A DNA stretch of 64,000 bases from Brucella cytisi (GCA_012103075.1 JAAVLQ010000001.1:372001-436000), one strand, 5' to 3'; positions 1-10,046 are shown, counted from the first letter of the stretch. The notes: generated from the letters alone by a model not told the origin. A program made the numbers and translations.

Positions 1-104
1 AAAGGGGAGAGCGTGATCCAGTACAGACAAAAATGCCAATGAACAGAATGTTTCTGTATGTTCTGCTCATATGCTATCCGTCGGGAAATAAGGTGAGAAA
101 CGCC

Positions 105-494
105 TCAATTCAGTGTAGGTCGCAGGTCCGGCATGTCAAGCGAGAAGGCGGGAATATCAACCTCGAACAAGCTGCCGCCGTCGCCTTGCATCTGATAGCG
201 TCCGACCATGACGCCTGACGTGGTGGTCAACGGGCATCCTGATGAATATTGAAAAGAGTCACCGGTTCGAGAGTTGGCTGCTCGCCGACCACACCGCCCG
301 CGCACTTCCTCGACGTATCCATTCGCATCAGTAATTTGCCAGTAACGTGAGCGGAGCTGCACAGTTTGCGTGGAGTTATTGGCAATCGTTATACGATAAC
401 CCCATACATAACGGTTTTCGTCGGGCTCGGACTGGTCTTCCAGATAGAAAGGTTCGACCGAAACTTCGATCCCTTGCGTTACCGCTCTATACAT
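105..494 (-). CDS. apaG: ApaG family protein
   Basis: ApaG is a small beta-sandwich protein linked genetically to Co2+ resistance and Mg2+ efflux; its biochemical role is unsettled. The protein has 129 residues, the usual family length. I start at 494 because [11 protein letters not shown] is the conserved N terminus, although the frame stays open 21 codons upstream. The core [13 protein letters not shown] and the [15 protein letters not shown] segment are intact. About twelve residues between EEVRG and GDSFQYSS read as an unrelated Arg-rich stretch: two frame changes that cancel, at about 263 and 296. Both lie where Pro-Gly codons would give CCWGG, so I treat the patch as a read error. It lies downstream of metZ on the same strand, 250 bases away. 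Confidence 0.9.
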   Translation of the reverse strand: MYRAVTQGIEVSVEPFYLEDQSEPDENRYVWGYRITIANNSTQTVQLRSRYWQITDANGYVEEVRGRCGRRAANSRTGDSFQYSSGCPLTTTSGVMVGRYQMQGDGGSLFEVDIPAFSLDMPDLRPTLN

Positions 495-660
495 GTGCAC
501 CCGCCCTACATTCACATCGGCCTCGGCACCCTGCAATATGGCGAAGCCGGATCGCAATGGTGCTTGTTTATTGAACGGTTCGCCGGTTCTAGGACGCCGC
601 TTTTAACCCACCTATCGCTAAAGTTGCGGAGGAGGTCAACAATTCGGAGCGGCAAATATG

Positions 661-690
661 CGGCAATTGCCGAAATGTTCCGGCAATTGC
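661..690. repeat. Tandem CGGCAATTGC elements / inverted repeat
   Basis: The decamer CGGCAATTGC occurs at 661-670 and again at 681-690, exactly 20 bases apart. The first copy is part of the palindrome CGGCAATTGCCG, and GCAATTGCCG with CGGCAATTGC also forms a 10-bp inverted repeat around an 8-base loop. It sits between the end of metZ and the start of apaG. No T-tract follows on either strand, so a protein-binding site for apaG control is as likely as a terminator. Confidence 0.5.
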
Positions 691-744
691 ATTGTTTGTG
701 CTTCTGTTTGAAGCCTAAAAGCCACAGTATCGAGATATAGCGGC

Positions 745-1937
745 CTAGCGAGCGATCTTGAGGGCTGCTTCCACGTCGTCCATGAGGTCGTCGGTATCCT
801 CAAGGCCGAGCGAGATTCGGAGAAGGCCGTCCGAGATACCGAGTTCAGCTTTCGCCTCGTCGCTAAGGTTCTTGTGCGTCGTGGTTGCTGGATGAGTAAT
901 AAGGCTTTTGCATCACCCAGATTGTTGGAGATGCTGAAGACCTGCAACGCATTCTGGAACTTGAACGCTGCCTCCTTGCCGCCTTCCAGCTCCAGTGCAA
1001 TGAGGGTCGAGCCACCCGTCATCTGTTTGGCGATAATGTCGGCCTGGGGGTGGTCGGCCCGTCCCGGATAGATCACGCGCTTCACGCCCTGTTTGTCTGC
1101 GAGGAAGTCAGCAACAGCGGCCGCTGATAACGTCTGCTGGCGTACACGTACGGCCAATGTTTCAAGGCCCTTCAGCATGATCCACGCATTGAACGGGCTT
1201 AGGCCCGGACCCGTATGACGGAAATAGTCCTGCAGGGTGTTTTCAACCCATTCACGGTCAGAGAGAACTACGCCGCCAAGGCAGCGTCCCTGACCGTCAA
1301 TGTGTTTTGTTGCAGAATAAACAACGATATGCGCACCGAGCTCCAGTGGCTTCTGGAAAAGCGGTGTGGCGAAGACGTTATCGACGATGAGTTTGGCGCC
1401 TGCTTCGTTTGCGACCTGCGCGACGGCAGCAATGTCGATAATTTCGAGCGTCGGATTGGATGGGCTTTCAAGGAACATGACCTTGGTGTTCGGGCGAACA
1501 GCAGCTTTCCAGTTCTCAATATCGGAGCCGTCGATGATCGAGATTTCGACGCCATATTTCGGCAAGATCGTCTCAACGATGTAGCGACAAGAGCCGAAAA
1601 CGGCGCGAGCGGAAATCACGTGATCGCCGGCCTGCACCGGCACAGGATCGCAGCTGCCACTGCCGCCATACCGGAAGCGGTTGCACGTGCTTCTGCGGCA
1701 CCTTCCAGCGCGCACATGCGCTTTTCGAACATGTCAGTAGTTGGATTAGCATAACGTGAATAGATGAAACCCGGATCCTCACCCTTGAAGCGCGCTTCGG
1801 CGGCTTCGGCATTCGGGTAAAAGGAAACCCTGTGTCAGAAACATTGCTTCCGACATTTCAGCAAATCCGGAGCGCAGCGATCCGGCATGCACGAGCTCAG
1901 TTGCAGGGCGAAACTTGCGGGTATTCTCAGTCGTCAT
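745..1937 (-). CDS. metZ: O-succinylhomoserine sulfhydrylase (MetZ), frameshifted in this sequence
   Basis: PLP enzyme of the Cys/Met metabolism family that makes homocysteine from O-succinylhomoserine and sulfide. Pieces in order: MTTENTRKFRPATELVHAGS and the AEMSEAMFLTQGF stretch near the start; KVMFLESPSNPTLEIID; the PLP-lysine region SATKHIDGQGRCLGG; DYFRHTGPGLSPFNAW; then LRISLGLEDTDDLMDDVE at the end. Frame breaks fall near 1825 (extra T), 1650 (lost C) and 895; joined, the product is about 395 residues, normal for the family. Start at 1937 is supported by the N-terminal match and an AGGTTGGA ribosome site. A SAM-II riboswitch and an intrinsic terminator lie upstream. All breaks look like sequence errors rather than gene decay. 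Confidence 0.9.
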
Positions 1938-1994
1938 TTTTCCAACCTGTCGAAAGCTGGTCGGCCGGGGCAGGTTAAACGGGCCTCGGCGGCC

Positions 1995-2031
1995 AATAAA
2001 AACCGGCCTTGCGAAAACGCAAAAGGCCGGT
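1995..2031 (-). terminator. Intrinsic terminator in the metZ leader
   Basis: On the minus strand ACCGGCC and GGCCGGT pair around an inner TTGCG/CGCAA stem with a TTTT loop, followed by TTTTTATT. It lies between the SAM-II aptamer and the metZ start, the right place for riboswitch-controlled attenuation or for ending an aborted leader transcript. Confidence 0.8.
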
Positions 2032-2042
2032 AACGAACCGCG

Positions 2043-2098
2043 GCCCTTTTAGCGAATTCTTTAACGTGGCTGCAAGCCGGCCGGCCAAATCACCACGG
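2043..2098 (-). ncRNA. SAM-II riboswitch upstream of metZ
   Basis: Minus-strand sequence carries the SAM-II (metA motif) hallmarks in order: GTGGTGATTTGG, a GC-rich P1 arm, GGCTTGCAGCCAC, then TTAAA and GCTAAAAGG, which closes the H-type pseudoknot. SAM-II elements control metA, metX and metZ in alphaproteobacteria by binding S-adenosylmethionine. It ends about 105 bases before the metZ start, with a terminator in between. Confidence 0.92.
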
Positions 2099-2300
2099 AA
2101 CACATTTCCATTATGCCTGTTGAGCAGAACCGTCAATGCCGAAACCACCTCATTTCAGGAAAAGCGCATCCCGCACGCCGTGTTAATGCTTGAATTCCTG
2201 CGGAAAACCCGGTTTCTAGCTGCCGGAAGGGTTGGCATTCTGCCCGCTAGCGGTCAATGGTCTTTGTCAAGCAATGCTTAGGCTACGGAGTATCGGGTTA

Positions 2301-3439
2301 ATGATGCACAATGATGCTGGAATTCTGGCGGATGCGGATATTTCCGCGCTGTTTGAAAGCGGTTTGCTGGCGTCTCCACGCCCTCTTGATCCGGATCAGA
2401 TACAGCCTGCAAGCCTTGATCTCAGGCTTGGCGCAAAAGCTTATCGTGTCCGCGCCTCCTTCATGCCGGGGCCCGGTACACCGGTCATGGAAAAGCTGGA
2501 ACGACTGAAACTGCACGAGATCGACCTGACCGCAGGGGCAGTTCTTGAGACCGGCTGCGTTTATATCGTTCCGCTCCTCGAACGCCCGGCGCTGTCGCCG
2601 GACCTATCGGCATCGGCAAATCCGAAGAGCTCAACAGGGCGCCTCGATATCTTCACCCGCGTTATTGCTGACGGGGCACAGGAATTCGACAAGGTGCCTG
2701 CGGGATATAATGGCCCGCTTTATTTGGAAGTCAGCCCGCGCACATTCCCGATTGTTGTGCGCACGGGATCGCGCCTGTCGCAGATACGTTTCCGCAAGGG
2801 GCGTGCCCAGCTTGACGAGGCTGAACTCGCTGCACTGCATGATGCCGAAACACTGGTTGCAGCCGAGATGCCGAATATCTCCGGCGGCGGCATCGCCCTT
2901 TCGGTTGATCTTTCGGGTGGTCCTGACCGGCTGATCGGCTATCGCGGTAAGCATCACACGGCGGTTGTCGACGTCGACAAACGTGCGGCGCACGACGTTC
3001 TCGATTTTTGGGAACCGATCTATGATCGTGGCGCGCGTGAACTCGTGTTGGATCCGGATGAATTCTATATTCTCGTCTCACGCGAGGCCGTGCATGTTCC
3101 CCGCTTTATGCGGCGGAAATGACGCCTTTCGATCCGCTGGTTGGCGAATTCCGCGTTCACTACGCAGGCTTCTTTGATCCGGGTTTCGGACATAGCGCTG
3201 CGGGTGGAACCGGCAGCCGCGCTGTTCTGGAAGTTCGCAGTCATGAGGTTCCGTTTATTCTGGAGCACGGGCAGATCGTCGGGCGTTTGGTTTACGAACA
3301 CATGCTGCATCGCCCATCTGCGCTTTACGGTGTCGACCTTGGCTCCAACTATCAGGCGCAGCAGTTGAAGCTTTCAAGCATTTTCGTTGACTATATCAGC
3401 CTCCTCCAAGCAGATATAATTAAAGATGGAGGAGACTGA
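2301..3439 (+). CDS. dcd: 2'-deoxycytidine 5'-triphosphate deaminase, long alphaproteobacterial form
   Basis: Deaminates dCTP to dUTP for thymidylate synthesis. This is the long (about 379-residue) form found in Rhizobiales, a tandem of two trimeric dUTPase-like folds. Visible are PASLDLRLGAKAYR near residue 35 and a second copy of the fold from about residue 170, with SLDLRLG-like and GYRGKHHT segments. Start at 2301 (ATGATG, 2304 also possible) follows homology; longer open frame upstream shows no family similarity. A single lost C in a C-run near 3102 (VHVP to PLYAAEMTPFDP) breaks the frame. The next gene starts 6 bases downstream, so they probably share a transcript. Confidence 0.85.
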
Positions 3440-3444
3440 CCTAA

Positions 3445-4455
3445 GTGGTAACTGGAATCGAACGGGATCAGGACGGGAAGCGTCAAGTGGCAACGGATGC
3501 TCCACAGCGCAGGCTATCGGTCGGCATTGTTGCGCTGCCGGGTTTTACACTGAGTGCGCTGAGCCTTTTCCTCGATCCTTTTCGCCCGGCAGCAGATGAT
3601 CGTGACAAGAGCCGTCAGATACGCTGTGCCCGGAAAATCTGCACGCTGTCAGGAGATCCGGTAACCTCTAGTTCCGGCATGGTCATCGAGCCAACTGCTC
3701 CTATCGGTGAACTTGACGATTGTGATTATGTTGCCGTTGTCGGCGGGCTGCTTGCACAGTATCGGCCAAGGCAGCAGACACTGATCGACCTCATCAAGCG
3801 CGCGGACCGACGCGGCAAGACGGTGGTTGGCCTGTGTACTGCAGCCTTCCTGCTGGCGGAAGCCAATCTCTTGCCAGATCGCAATTGTTGCGTCAGTTGG
3901 TTTCATCGCGACGATTTTCTGGAGCTTTTCGACGGTTATACAGCCGATACGACCAGTCTATTTCATCGTAGCGGAAGACATTTCACCTGTGCTGGCGGCC
4001 TTGGTACTGCCTCGCTGGCGCTTTCAATCATACAGAACGAGATTTCCGAGGAACTGGCGCGCAAGAGCGCATCTATCCTCATGATCCCCTATGAGCTCGT
4101 GCGTTCCGAACAGCCAGCCCTGAGTTTCAACGGTGTGCGCTCGCCAATGATCCGCAAGGCGATCCGTATTTTTGAGGAAACGCTGGAAGATCCGGTGCCG
4201 ATGATCGACGTCGCACGGCGATTGGGGATTTCTGTCCGCCAGATGGAGCGTGGTTTCAAACTCGCCCTTGAGCGAACGGCATTCGAGGTTCGCGAAGAGC
4301 TTCGGGTCAAGAAAGCAAAAGAACTTTTGTCGGAAACAGGTCTGTCCCTTCTGGAAGTGGCTGTTGCGAGCGGCTTTACCGATACACGCAGCATGAACCG
4401 CTCATTTTCGCGGCAAAAGCAGAAACCTCCGCGCAATTACCGCAAACAGCGATAA
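3445..4455 (+). CDS. GlxA-type transcriptional regulator (DJ-1/PfpI domain plus AraC HTH)
   Basis: 336 residues in one frame. Residues about 25-190 form a DJ-1/PfpI-like amidotransferase fold with the nucleophile-elbow sequence VVGLCTAAFLLAEA. Residues about 225-335 form an AraC-type double HTH, including VPMIDVARRLGISVRQMERGF. Family members such as GlxA, ArgR and CdhR sense amino acids, carnitine or betaines, but nothing here shows the ligand. Start is GTG at 3445, supported by the GGAGG ribosome site at 3428-3432 inside the end of dcd. Transcription with dcd is likely but a functional link is not evident. Confidence 0.85.
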   Translation: MVTGIERDQDGKRQVATDAPQRRLSVGIVALPGFTLSALSLFLDPFRPAADDRDKSRQIRCARKICTLSGDPVTSSSGMVIEPTAPIGELDDCDYVAVVGGLLAQYRPRQQTLIDLIKRADRRGKTVVGLCTAAFLLAEANLLPDRNCCVSWFHRDDFLELFDGYTADTTSLFHRSGRHFTCAGGLGTASLALSIIQNEISEELARKSASILMIPYELVRSEQPALSFNGVRSPMIRKAIRIFEETLEDPVPMIDVARRLGISVRQMERGFKLALERTAFEVREELRVKKAKELLSETGLSLLEVAVASGFTDTRSMNRSFSRQKQKPPRNYRKQR

Positions 4456-4546
4456 ACGAGTGCGGAGCTTGCGAAGGCTGCACGGACAGCCTATTTCTTG
4501 CGCGATGAATCTGTCGCTTTGACCAATAACCACTCAGGAGATTTGC

Positions 4547-4813
4547 ATGTCGGATGGTGTGAACCGATTTCTTGGCGATACCCCCGCCCGTGTCCTGATC
4601 AAGCTGGTGCTGATCTCGCTGGTCGTCGGCGTGGTCATGAGCGCGTTTCACTGGACGCCCTATGATATTTTCTATGGTATCCGCGATTTCTTCCTGCGCC
4701 TCTGGAATATGGGCTTTTCGGCAATCTCAGGTTTTGTCGATTATCTGATCCTTGGTGCAGCAGTCGTCATTCCTGCCTTTATTTTGCTCCGTATCCTCAG
4801 CTACCGGAAATGA
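4547..4813 (+). CDS. Small DUF6460-type inner-membrane protein
   Basis: 88 residues with two hydrophobic segments (about 19-37 and 64-84) on either side of a short loop with YDIFYGIRDFFLRLWNMGF, a pattern typical of the Rhizobiales family DUF6460. Function unknown. Start ATG 4547 follows CAGGAG at 4536. It is complete, in one frame, and lies 91 bases after the GlxA-type regulator and 34 before a CAP-domain gene. Confidence 0.75.
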   Translation: MSDGVNRFLGDTPARVLIKLVLISLVVGVVMSAFHWTPYDIFYGIRDFFLRLWNMGFSAISGFVDYLILGAAVVIPAFILLRILSYRK

Positions 4814-4847
4814 ACTCAATTCGGTAATTGGATAGCTCAGACAGGCA

Positions 4848-5331
4848 ATGCAACAGAAACATGGATTTACACTTAACCGGCGTGGTTTTCTGGTCCTCGC
4901 CGGTGGAGCGCTGGCGGTGTCGACCGTGCCGTTGAACATGGCGCTGGCTGTGGGAGACAATGACCCCACCCCGATTTTCAACGCTATTCGCAAGGCAAAT
5001 GGTTTGCCTTTGATGACAACGGAAACCAAGCTTGAGCAGGCCGCGCTTTATCAAGCAAGGCGTATGGCGAGTTACGGAAAGATCGGCCACAGCGTCGGTT
5101 GGGGCAATGGCTTCGTCGCGCGACTGCGCCGGGGCGGGTATCCGCGGGCCTGCAGCTGAAAATGTGGCATCGGGACAACGCGATACCCAAGCGGTCTTCG
5201 ACGCATGGATGAAATCGCCGGGTCACCGCAAGAACATGCTCGATCCGACTTTCGAGCATTATGGCCTTGCCCGGGCCACGCCTGAAAACAAACCCACTTA
5301 TATATATTGGGCTATGATGTTGGGTCTCTAA
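4848..5331 (+). CDS. Exported CAP-domain (SCP-like) protein, frameshifted
   Basis: CAP superfamily protein, likely secreted to the periplasm. The N terminus has a twin-arginine-like signal (NRRGFLVLAGGALA) with a cleavage-like ALA. The CAP fold shows LEQAALYQARRMA, IGHSVGWGNGF, GPAAENVASG and the signature SPGHRKNMLDPTFEHYG, whose His residues line the family's cavity. The frame breaks near 5135, where CGCCAGGCGGG (Arg-Gln-Ala-Gly) would restore continuity; the sequence shows CCGGGG in place of CCAGG. Joined length is about 160 residues. Substrate or ligand unknown. Confidence 0.8.
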
Positions 5332-5343
5332 CATCTCGTTTCT

Positions 5344-5363
5344 CCTGACAGTTCGCTGTCAGG
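5344..5363. terminator. Perfect 8-bp hairpin after the CAP gene
   Basis: CCTGACAG, TTCG tetraloop, CTGTCAGG. It starts 13 bases after the CAP-protein stop codon. No T-tract follows, so it may be a Rho-dependent stop or an RNA-stabilising 3' end. Confidence 0.5.
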
Positions 5364-5457
5364 AACTGCGACAATGCGGTGGCCGAATTATCTGTAGTTT
5401 CGATTGATTCCAGAGTAGATGATCTTCATCAGAGGGAATGCATTCGGGACAAGCATA

Positions 5458-6812
5458 ATGGATCAGTCGCTGCAACGTGTTGGTGGCGTAACAAGGCCGT
5501 TCGACGTAACGCACCGGATGGTGATGCTGATCGCCATTCCCATGACGCTTGCTGCAATCACGACGCCGCTTCTCGGACTTGTGGACATGGGCGTTGTCGG
5601 CCAGATGGGACAGGCCGAGCTGATCGGCGGTCTGGCGATCGGCGCGCTGGTATTTGACTTCCTGCTATCGATGTTCAACTTCCTCCGCTCCGGCACGACT
5701 GGACTTGTGGCGCAGGCCGTGGGTGCGGAAGATGCAGTGGAAGAACAGGCGATCTTCTGGCGCGCAATCATTATCGCTGTGGTAGCCGGCAGTCTGATGA
5801 TCCTGTGCCTGCCGATCATCATCGCTGTCTCGTCCACCTTCATGCATCCAACCTCCGCCACGCAGGAAGCCATGGCGACCTATGTGTCGATCCGCATGTT
5901 GTCGGCACCGGTTGCGCTGATCAATTATTCGATCCTCGGGCTGGTTCTTGGCCGCGGACGGGGCCTTGTCGGTCTCGGTCTTCAAGTGCTGCTCAATGGC
6001 ATCAATATAGTGCTCTGCATCATCCTCGGTCTTGAATTGGGCTGGGGCGTCACGGGGGTTGCACGGGCGACAGTGACTGGTGAAACCGTTGCCGCTCTCG
6101 TCGGCATGTTCATCGTGTTGAGGCATTTCCGCAAGGATGCGTCCCTGCGTCCGAACCGGGCACGCATCTTTCAGAAGCAAGGAATTTTGCGCATGTTCGC
6201 GGTCAATCGCGACATCATGATCCGTTCGCTCCTGCTTCTGACTGCCTTCGCGTTTTTACGCGGGCGGGATCCGACCTTGGAACGGTCACGCTTGCGGCCA
6301 ATGCCGTCTTGTTGAACTTCTTTCTCGTTGCCGGTTTCTTTTTGGACGGTATGGCGGCGGCTGCCGAACAGATTGTCGGCCGGTCGATCGGGGCGCGTTA
6401 CAGCCCGGCCTTTGTACGGGGCGCCAAGCTCACTTTCATCTGGGGGCTGGTCATGGCGAGCATCATCGCCTTTTTCCTGCTGGTGTTCGGCGATGCGATC
6501 ATTGGGCTTCTGTCCAAGGCTGAAGACGTTCATGCCGAGGCTCTGAAATATCTGCCATGGGCGGCGCTGACAGGCATTACGGGGCTGCTGGCCTTCCATA
6601 TGGACGGGGTCTATATCGGCGCCACATGGTCGCGCGACATGCGCAACATGATGTTTCTGTCGCTCGCACTCTTTATGGTTGTTCTTTATGCGGCAAAGCC
6701 GGTGATGGGCAATCACGGGCTTTGGCTGGCTCTCAATCTGTTTCTGTCTATCCGCGGCGTTACGCTTCTGGCGATCCTGCCACGACGCTATCGTACAGAA
6801 TTCATCGCTTAA
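5458..6812 (+). CDS. MATE family multidrug exporter, frameshifted
   Basis: Inner-membrane cation-coupled drug/toxin exporter. About twelve hydrophobic segments; family landmarks include IAIPMTLAAITTPLLGLVDM near the start, the PVALINYSILGLVLGRGRG stretch at the end of TM4, and LNFFLVAGFFLDGMAAAAEQ at TM7. About 452 residues when joined. One T is missing from a run near 6255 (AFF to TRAGSDLGTVTLAANAVLLN). Start at 5458 (MDQSLQ) chosen by family length; ATG 5419 is also in frame. It ends exactly one base before the convergent pyrD stop. A second, distinct MATE gene lies at 45.3 kb. Confidence 0.85.
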
Positions 6813-7906
6813 TCATGCAGACAGTTCGCGCAGGGCCCAGTCTTTGGTGTCCCGGTCGCGCAGTGCGGCGATGTTTGTAACGCCCTCACGTTTTACAGCG
6901 GCGGACAGGCCGCGTACGATTTCAGCAGGCAGGTTCGGGCCGCGATAGATCAGGCCCGTATAAAGCTGGACGAGATCGGCGCCTGCCTTGATCTTCGTCA
7001 GCGCTGTCTCGGCGCTATCCACGCCGCCGACACCGATCAGCGGCATGTCAGGACCGACGCGCTCGCGCATCCGGGCAAGGACGATGGTGGAACGGTCGAA
7101 AAGTGGGGCACCGGAAAGCCCACCTGTTTCATCACGATTTTCTGCGCTTTTCAGTCCGGCGCGTGAAAGTGTTGTATTGGATATGATGATGCCGTCCAGC
7201 TTCTGTTCGGTTGCCTCGGCGGCTATATCGTCCAGTTCTTCATTGGCCAGATCGGGCGCGATCTTGAGGAAAACCGGACGCTTCAGCGTGCACATCTTGC
7301 CTTCTTCGTTTCGGGCTTCCAGTACCCGGCTCAACAATTCACGCAGGCTGTCGCGAGCCTGAAGATTGCGCAGACCGGGAGTGTTGGGCGAAGAGATGTT
7401 GACCGTGAAATAACGTGCCAGCTGATAGAAGCGGCGAATACCGGCAACATAATCCGCAATGCGGTCGTCGGCATCCTTGTTGGCGCCGATGTTGACGCCC
7501 ACGATACCGCTCTTGCCTGCGCGTTGCGACAGACGTTTAAAAGCTGCATCATGGCCTTCATTGTTGAAGCCAAGACGATTGATGACCGCTTTATCATCCA
7601 CGAGGCGGAAAATGCGCGGACGCGGATTGCCGCTTTGAGGGCGCGGTGTGATGGTGCCGATTTCCGTGAAGCCGAAGCCGAGTTTCAGCAATGCGTCCGG
7701 GACTTCGGCGTTCTTGTCATAGCCCGCTGCCATGCCGAGCGGATTTGGAAACTGCAGGCCCGCAACCTTGACGGAAAGAGCCAGATCGTTTGGCGCACTG
7801 CAGGTGACAAGACCTGTCTTCAGGCCAGCGATGGAAAGGCCATGTGCCTGTTCCGCGTCGAAGGCGAAGAGAGCACGTCGCCCGAGAGTTTCAAAAGCCC
7901 GCTCAT
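6813..7906 (-). CDS. pyrD: Dihydroorotate dehydrogenase (quinone), class 2
   Basis: Fourth step of UMP synthesis; oxidises dihydroorotate and passes electrons to membrane quinone. Landmarks: NPLGMAAGYDKNAEV, INRLGFNNEGHD, the catalytic-serine loop NISSPNTPGLRNLQ (Ser marks class 2), IIISNTTLSR, LIGVGGVDSAETA. Start at 7906 (MSGLFETLGRRALF after restoring one T lost at 7889-7894) fits the family better than the longer open frame. The ATG shares its A with the TAA of the upstream DUF952 gene (TAATG), so translation is probably coupled. About 364 residues. It converges head-on with the MATE gene with no spacer. Confidence 0.92.
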
Positions 7907-8256
7907 TAATCTTCCAGCTCCGGAAAAATGTGAAGACCATCTTCGCCCAGTGGCAAGGGTTCAACCTTTAAAACCGCTGCAAGCGGCAGTTCGCCATAAA
8001 GATGAGGAAACAAAGCTCCGCCGCGTGAAACTTCAAACTTCAACGCTGCTCCAAGCGCGGAAGCGTTCACACTGATCAGGAGCAGATTCTGTTGGCCCGC
8101 AAAATGTTTGGCGGTCGTTTCTCGCATCTGCGTTGCAGTAGAGAAATGGATATAGCCATCGGCAATATCAACCGGAGCCCCGGTAAAACTGCCAGCCTGT
8201 TCTGCTTGTGCCCAAAGGTCGCGCGGAGCGATCTTATAGATGATCTCATTGGTCAT
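7906..8256 (-). CDS. DUF952 family protein
   Basis: 116 residues, complete. Matches the DUF952 pattern: IYKIAPRDLWAQAEQAGSF, DGYIHFSTATQMRETTAKHF, and GGALFPHLYGELPLAAV. DUF952 folds resemble ADP-ribosyltransferase-like small domains, but no activity is established. It immediately precedes pyrD, sharing one base at the stop/start, an arrangement conserved in related genomes as far as I recall. Confidence 0.85.
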   Translation of the reverse strand: MTNEIIYKIAPRDLWAQAEQAGSFTGAPVDIADGYIHFSTATQMRETTAKHFAGQQNLLLISVNASALGAALKFEVSRGGALFPHLYGELPLAAVLKVEPLPLGEDGLHIFPELED

Positions 8257-8370
8257 GGCTGCTCTCTAGACTGAAATTCTTCGGAAATCAAAGTCCCGCA
8301 TGTTCGATTTTCGTCGTAAACGTCCCATATGATGGGGACATCTCAAAGAGAAACTGAAGGGAATTGCATT

Positions 8371-8910
8371 ATGTTGAACAGAAAGACACTGATGGTTCGC
8401 AATCTGGCTGCTGTTGCTCTTCTCGGTTCAGCGTTTGCACCGGCCAATGCTCTTGCGCAGGAAAACGGGCGCTATCGGCTGGAAGGCACGGAAACCGGTT
8501 ATGTCCGTCTGGACACACGAACCGGGGCGCTATCGACCTGTACCGAGCAGCAGGGACAGCTTATCTGCAAGATGGCGACCGAAGATCGCGAAGCTTATGA
8601 GAACGACATTGCCGACTTGCGGGATCGCGTGAAGAAGCTTGAAGACAAGGTTTCTGCCCTCGAAGGGAAGGGCGGGAGTGCCGCTTCGGGGCTCCCGACC
8701 GAACAGGAGTTCGAGCAGTCCATGAGCTATATGGAACGCTTCATGCGCCGTTTCATGGATATTGCTAGAAGTTTCGATAGCGAGCCCGAAAGCCCGAGTG
8801 GTGGAATGACACCGGCGGTCGAACCTGAGACGATAAAGGAAAAAGGCGCCATGCGGCACCTTTTCATTATTGAGCGAAACGCTTTGTCGCCTCGATCAGT
8901 TCATGGGTGA
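8371..8910 (+). CDS. Exported coiled-coil protein of unknown function
   Basis: Start ATG 8371 is preceded by GAAGGGA. Residues 1-30 form a Sec signal peptide ending ANALAQ. A short beta-rich segment follows (RYRLEGTETGYVRLDTRTGA, with two Cys at CTEQQGQLICK), then a coiled coil (about 72-90: DIADLRDRVKKLEDKVSALE) and an amphipathic MERFMRRFMDIARSF. Known in Rhizobiales only as hypothetical. The current frame runs 44 bases into the convergent pip gene and through its terminator, so the true stop is probably near 8836 and a small indel near the C terminus is likely. Confidence 0.6.
   Translation: MLNRKTLMVRNLAAVALLGSAFAPANALAQENGRYRLEGTETGYVRLDTRTGALSTCTEQQGQLICKMATEDREAYENDIADLRDRVKKLEDKVSALEGKGGSAASGLPTEQEFEQSMSYMERFMRRFMDIARSFDSEPESPSGGMTPAVEPETIKEKGAMRHLFIIERNALSPRSVHG
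8840..8866 (-). terminator. Terminator of pip
   Basis: Minus-strand RNA forms AAAAGGUGCC, GCAU, GGCGCCUUUU with one G-U pair and a U-tract. The plus-strand version has one mismatch but may work for the opposing gene. Confidence 0.7.
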
Positions 8911-9817
8911 TACCGGGCTCGGTGACGGCGTGCCCTGCATCCTCGACGGTTCTGAGATCGGCTTCGGGCCACATTTTCTTCAACTGCCAAGCGTTGATAA
9001 ATGGCGTGCAGATATCATAGCGACCGTGAACAATCACGCCCGGAATATGCCGGATGCGATCCACATTGCGCAGAAGCTGGTCATCGGAATCGAGGAAACC
9101 GCGGTTCTGGAAATAGTGGCATTCGATACGCGCAAAGGCGATGGCGTATTGGTCTTCACCGAAGGCATCGACGCGGGCCGGGTCGGGCAGAAGCGAAATG
9201 ACAGAGCCTTCCCAACGCGCCCAGCGTCGTGCTGCTTCAAGCTGTACCTGTGGGTCACGATCAGTCAGGCGCTTGTAATAAGCGGCGATCATGTCGCCGC
9301 GCTCGGCTTCGGGTATATGCTCCTGATAAGCCTCAAAATGGTCCGGAAATAGAATGCTTGCACCGTTGGAATACATCCAGTCGACTTCGAAACGGCGGAT
9401 CATGAAGATGCCGCGCAGAACAAGCTCAGCCACGCGATCCGGATGGGATTGCGCATAGGCAAGACCGAGGGTTGATCCCCGTGAGCCACCGAAAACCTGC
9501 CACTTCTCGATGCCGAGATGCGCGCGAATATGCTCCATATCCGCCACAAGATCCCGTGTCGTGTTTTCACGCAGTTCCGCATGCGGGGTCGAACGACCGC
9601 ATCCGCGCTGGTCGAACAGGATGATGCGATAGCGCTCTGGATCGTGCAGGCGGCGCATGGTTGGCGTGATGCCGCCGCCGGGGCCGCCATGGATCATGAT
9701 GACCGGCCTGCCGTCCGGATTGCCGCATTGCTCGACGTGGATTCGATGCAGCGGAGAAACCTGAAGCATCTCTTCCTTGAACGGTTGGATTTCTGGATAA
9801 AGCGTATTGCGCGTCAT
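8867..9817 (-). CDS. pip: Proline iminopeptidase
   Basis: Cytosolic alpha/beta hydrolase (peptidase family S33) that removes N-terminal proline. 316 residues from ATG 9817; MTRNTLYPEIQPFKEEMLQV is the usual N terminus. The oxyanion motif HGGPGGG, the nucleophile elbow VFGGSRGSTLGLAY (Ser), the acid at HGRYDICTPF and the base at EDAGHAVTEPG complete a triad. DQRGCGRSTPH is the family signature. Intact in a single frame. The next gene, on the opposite strand, starts 230 bases away. Confidence 0.9.
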   Translation of the reverse strand: MTRNTLYPEIQPFKEEMLQVSPLHRIHVEQCGNPDGRPVIMIHGGPGGGITPTMRRLHDPERYRIILFDQRGCGRSTPHAELRENTTRDLVADMEHIRAHLGIEKWQVFGGSRGSTLGLAYAQSHPDRVAELVLRGIFMIRRFEVDWMYSNGASILFPDHFEAYQEHIPEAERGDMIAAYYKRLTDRDPQVQLEAARRWARWEGSVISLLPDPARVDAFGEDQYAIAFARIECHYFQNRGFLDSDDQLLRNVDRIRHIPGVIVHGRYDICTPFINAWQLKKMWPEADLRTVEDAGHAVTEPGITHELIEATKRFAQ

Positions 9818-10046
9818 GAAATGCCTTTTGGTTCCCTTCCATTCAGCTGGTCGGGCCGCTCTTATGTTATTTTCACCGCACAGCCTAACATACAATGCGG
9901 CCAGATGGCGGCAATGAGTAATGTGAAAAGGGGTTAGCAACGTGAATTTTGGTTGCCCGAGCCAAAAAACGGCATAAAACGGAATTATTGGCTAATTGGC
10001 TTGCACCGCGAGGGGAGGAGACCTGAAACAATGGCGCGCGAGGCAC

